Below, piece after piece: positions 6,617 to 6,980 of a stretch of 6,980 bases of DNA; position 1 is the first letter of the stretch, and each line of letters opens with the position of its first letter. The notes under the pieces were generated by a model. The model had not been told where the DNA came from. It made no database searches and worked only from the letters and a program-made list of their open reading frames with translations. Location of the stretch: the NCBI GenBank assembly GCA_023486985.1, contig JAMDEM010000096.1, positions 1 through 6,980 on the forward strand. Direction: 5' to 3'. This stretch comes from Bacillota bacterium (GTDB lineage: Bacteria; Vulcanimicrobiota; JAMDEM01). Both the position numbers and the translations under genes were made by a program.

Positions 6617-6862
6617 CTATACGGAATAAGGCAGAAGTGCAAGGAATCTTGCCCTCTTTATTCCAATTGTTACAGCTCTCTGGTGCTTGGCGCAGTTTCC
6701 GGTGATTCTTCTGGGAAGAATCTTGCCTCTTTCACTTACATATTTTTTCAACTTGTTAACATCTTTATAATCTATGAAGGTTACCTTGTCGGCACAGAAA
6801 GAACAAATTTTTCTTTTTGCCCTGTGCATTCTGGGACCTCTTTCTCCAGCCTCTTTCTTCAC
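6617..6862 (-). CDS. rpsR: 30S ribosomal protein S18 (bS18), cysteine-containing zinc-ribbon type
   Basis: This 81-residue small-subunit protein normally sits on the platform beside S6. The conserved core is clear: FIDYKDVNKLKKYVSERGKI (29-48), PRRITGNCAKHQR (50-62) and IKRARFLALLPY (68-79). Cys20 and Cys23 (CSFC), Cys57 and His60 form a complete four-ligand zinc site, the C+ form of S18 rather than the zinc-free one. The start is a GTG at 6860-6862, chosen because AAGGAGG lies nine bases upstream. An ATG at codon 12 would remove basic N-terminal residues and has no comparable site. It lies between ssb and rplI. Confidence 0.97.
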   Translation of the reverse strand: MKKEAGERGPRMHRAKRKICSFCADKVTFIDYKDVNKLKKYVSERGKILPRRITGNCAKHQRAVTIGIKRARFLALLPYSV

Positions 6863-6871
6863 TTATCGCTG

Positions 6872-6878
6872 CCTCCTT
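6872..6878 (-). promoter_or_regulatory. Strong ribosome binding site fixing the GTG start of rpsR
   Basis: AAGGAGG, a near-perfect anti-16S match, is nine bases before GTG. It lies in the 41-base gap between the ssb stop and rpsR. Confidence 0.75.
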
Positions 6879-6903
6879 AATAATTTTTCATTAAACTTTT
6901 TTT

Positions 6904-6980
6904 TTAAAACGGCATCTCTTCAAGATTTATAAAATCATCAGATTCCGGCGCAGTTTCTTTGACAGGTGTAAAAAAAGTCG
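6904..6980 (-). CDS. ssb: Single-stranded DNA-binding protein, C-terminal end only
   Basis: Only the last 24 codons and the TAA stop (6904-6906) are inside the window; the gene continues past the right edge. The visible peptide ends with an acidic stretch, DDFINLEEMPF. The Pro-Phe end preceded by acids is the SSB tip that recruits replication and repair proteins; the commonest version is DDDIPF, so EEMPF is a tolerated variant. The position directly upstream of rpsR matches the widespread rpsF-ssb-rpsR order, which supports the call despite the short fragment. The stop codon runs into a run of nine A's in the mRNA sense. Confidence 0.85.
   Translation of the reverse strand, partial: TFFTPVKETAPESDDFINLEEMPF

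Noticed and set aside
6362..6880. Plus-strand open frames opposite rplI and rpsR
   Set aside because: Antisense to conserved ribosomal protein genes, with no coding character of their own.
6881..6905. Tiny four-codon frame and run of nine A's (mRNA sense) between ssb and rpsR
   Set aside because: The frame is too short to mean anything and the A-run lies beyond the ssb coding end, so slippage would have little effect.

Overview
This window carries a bacterial chromosome segment of moderate AT richness. Apart from a truncated gene pair at the left end, everything reads on the minus strand. The right half is the conserved replication/translation cluster, in transcription order ssb (3' end only), rpsR, rplI, dnaB. 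It continues with almost no gap into an HgdC/BcrA-type acyl-CoA dehydratase activase, an oxygen-sensitive [4Fe-4S] ATPase typical of strict anaerobes. Next come a tRNA-Trp(CCA) with its own promoter, and a KimA-type potassium importer with its own promoter. The gene content (activase, KimA, cysteine-rich S18, AAGGAGG-like ribosome binding sites) suggests an anaerobic bacterium, Firmicutes-like or from a less studied anaerobic lineage. Nothing here fixes the phylum.

Layout: 1-767 (+), the 3' part of a TPR-rich protein gene that begins outside the window; 734-1486 (-), a signal-peptide protein that stops abruptly after starting TPR-like helices; 1487-1702, intergenic with a strong hairpin just past the transporter stop; 1703-3742 (-), kimA-like; 3743-3857, promoter and leader; 3858-3932 (-), tRNA-Trp; 3933-4034, tRNA promoter and an 8-bp-stem palindrome; 4035-4805 (-), activase; 4807-6141 (-), dnaB; 6138-6587 (-), rplI; 6617-6862 (-), rpsR; 6904-6980 (-), ssb C-terminus.

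The most unusual structure is at the left end. Positions 11-136 and 753-878 form a perfect 126-bp inverted repeat with sharp edges on both sides and a 616-nt interior. Both arms encode the same 42 residues, in frame, inside two convergent TPR-type genes. Flipping the interior (137-752) would join the secreted N-terminal half on the minus strand to the TPR C-terminal half now on the plus strand, giving one continuous reading frame of about 454 codons. This could be an invertible, phase-variable TPR gene, a recent rearrangement that broke one gene, or an assembly or amplification chimera. The sequence alone cannot decide.

The right-hand genes look translationally coupled: rplI and dnaB overlap by ATGA, and the dnaB stop is one base from the activase start. 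The activase is therefore probably co-expressed with replication and ribosome genes. No dehydratase or double-cubane partner is visible.
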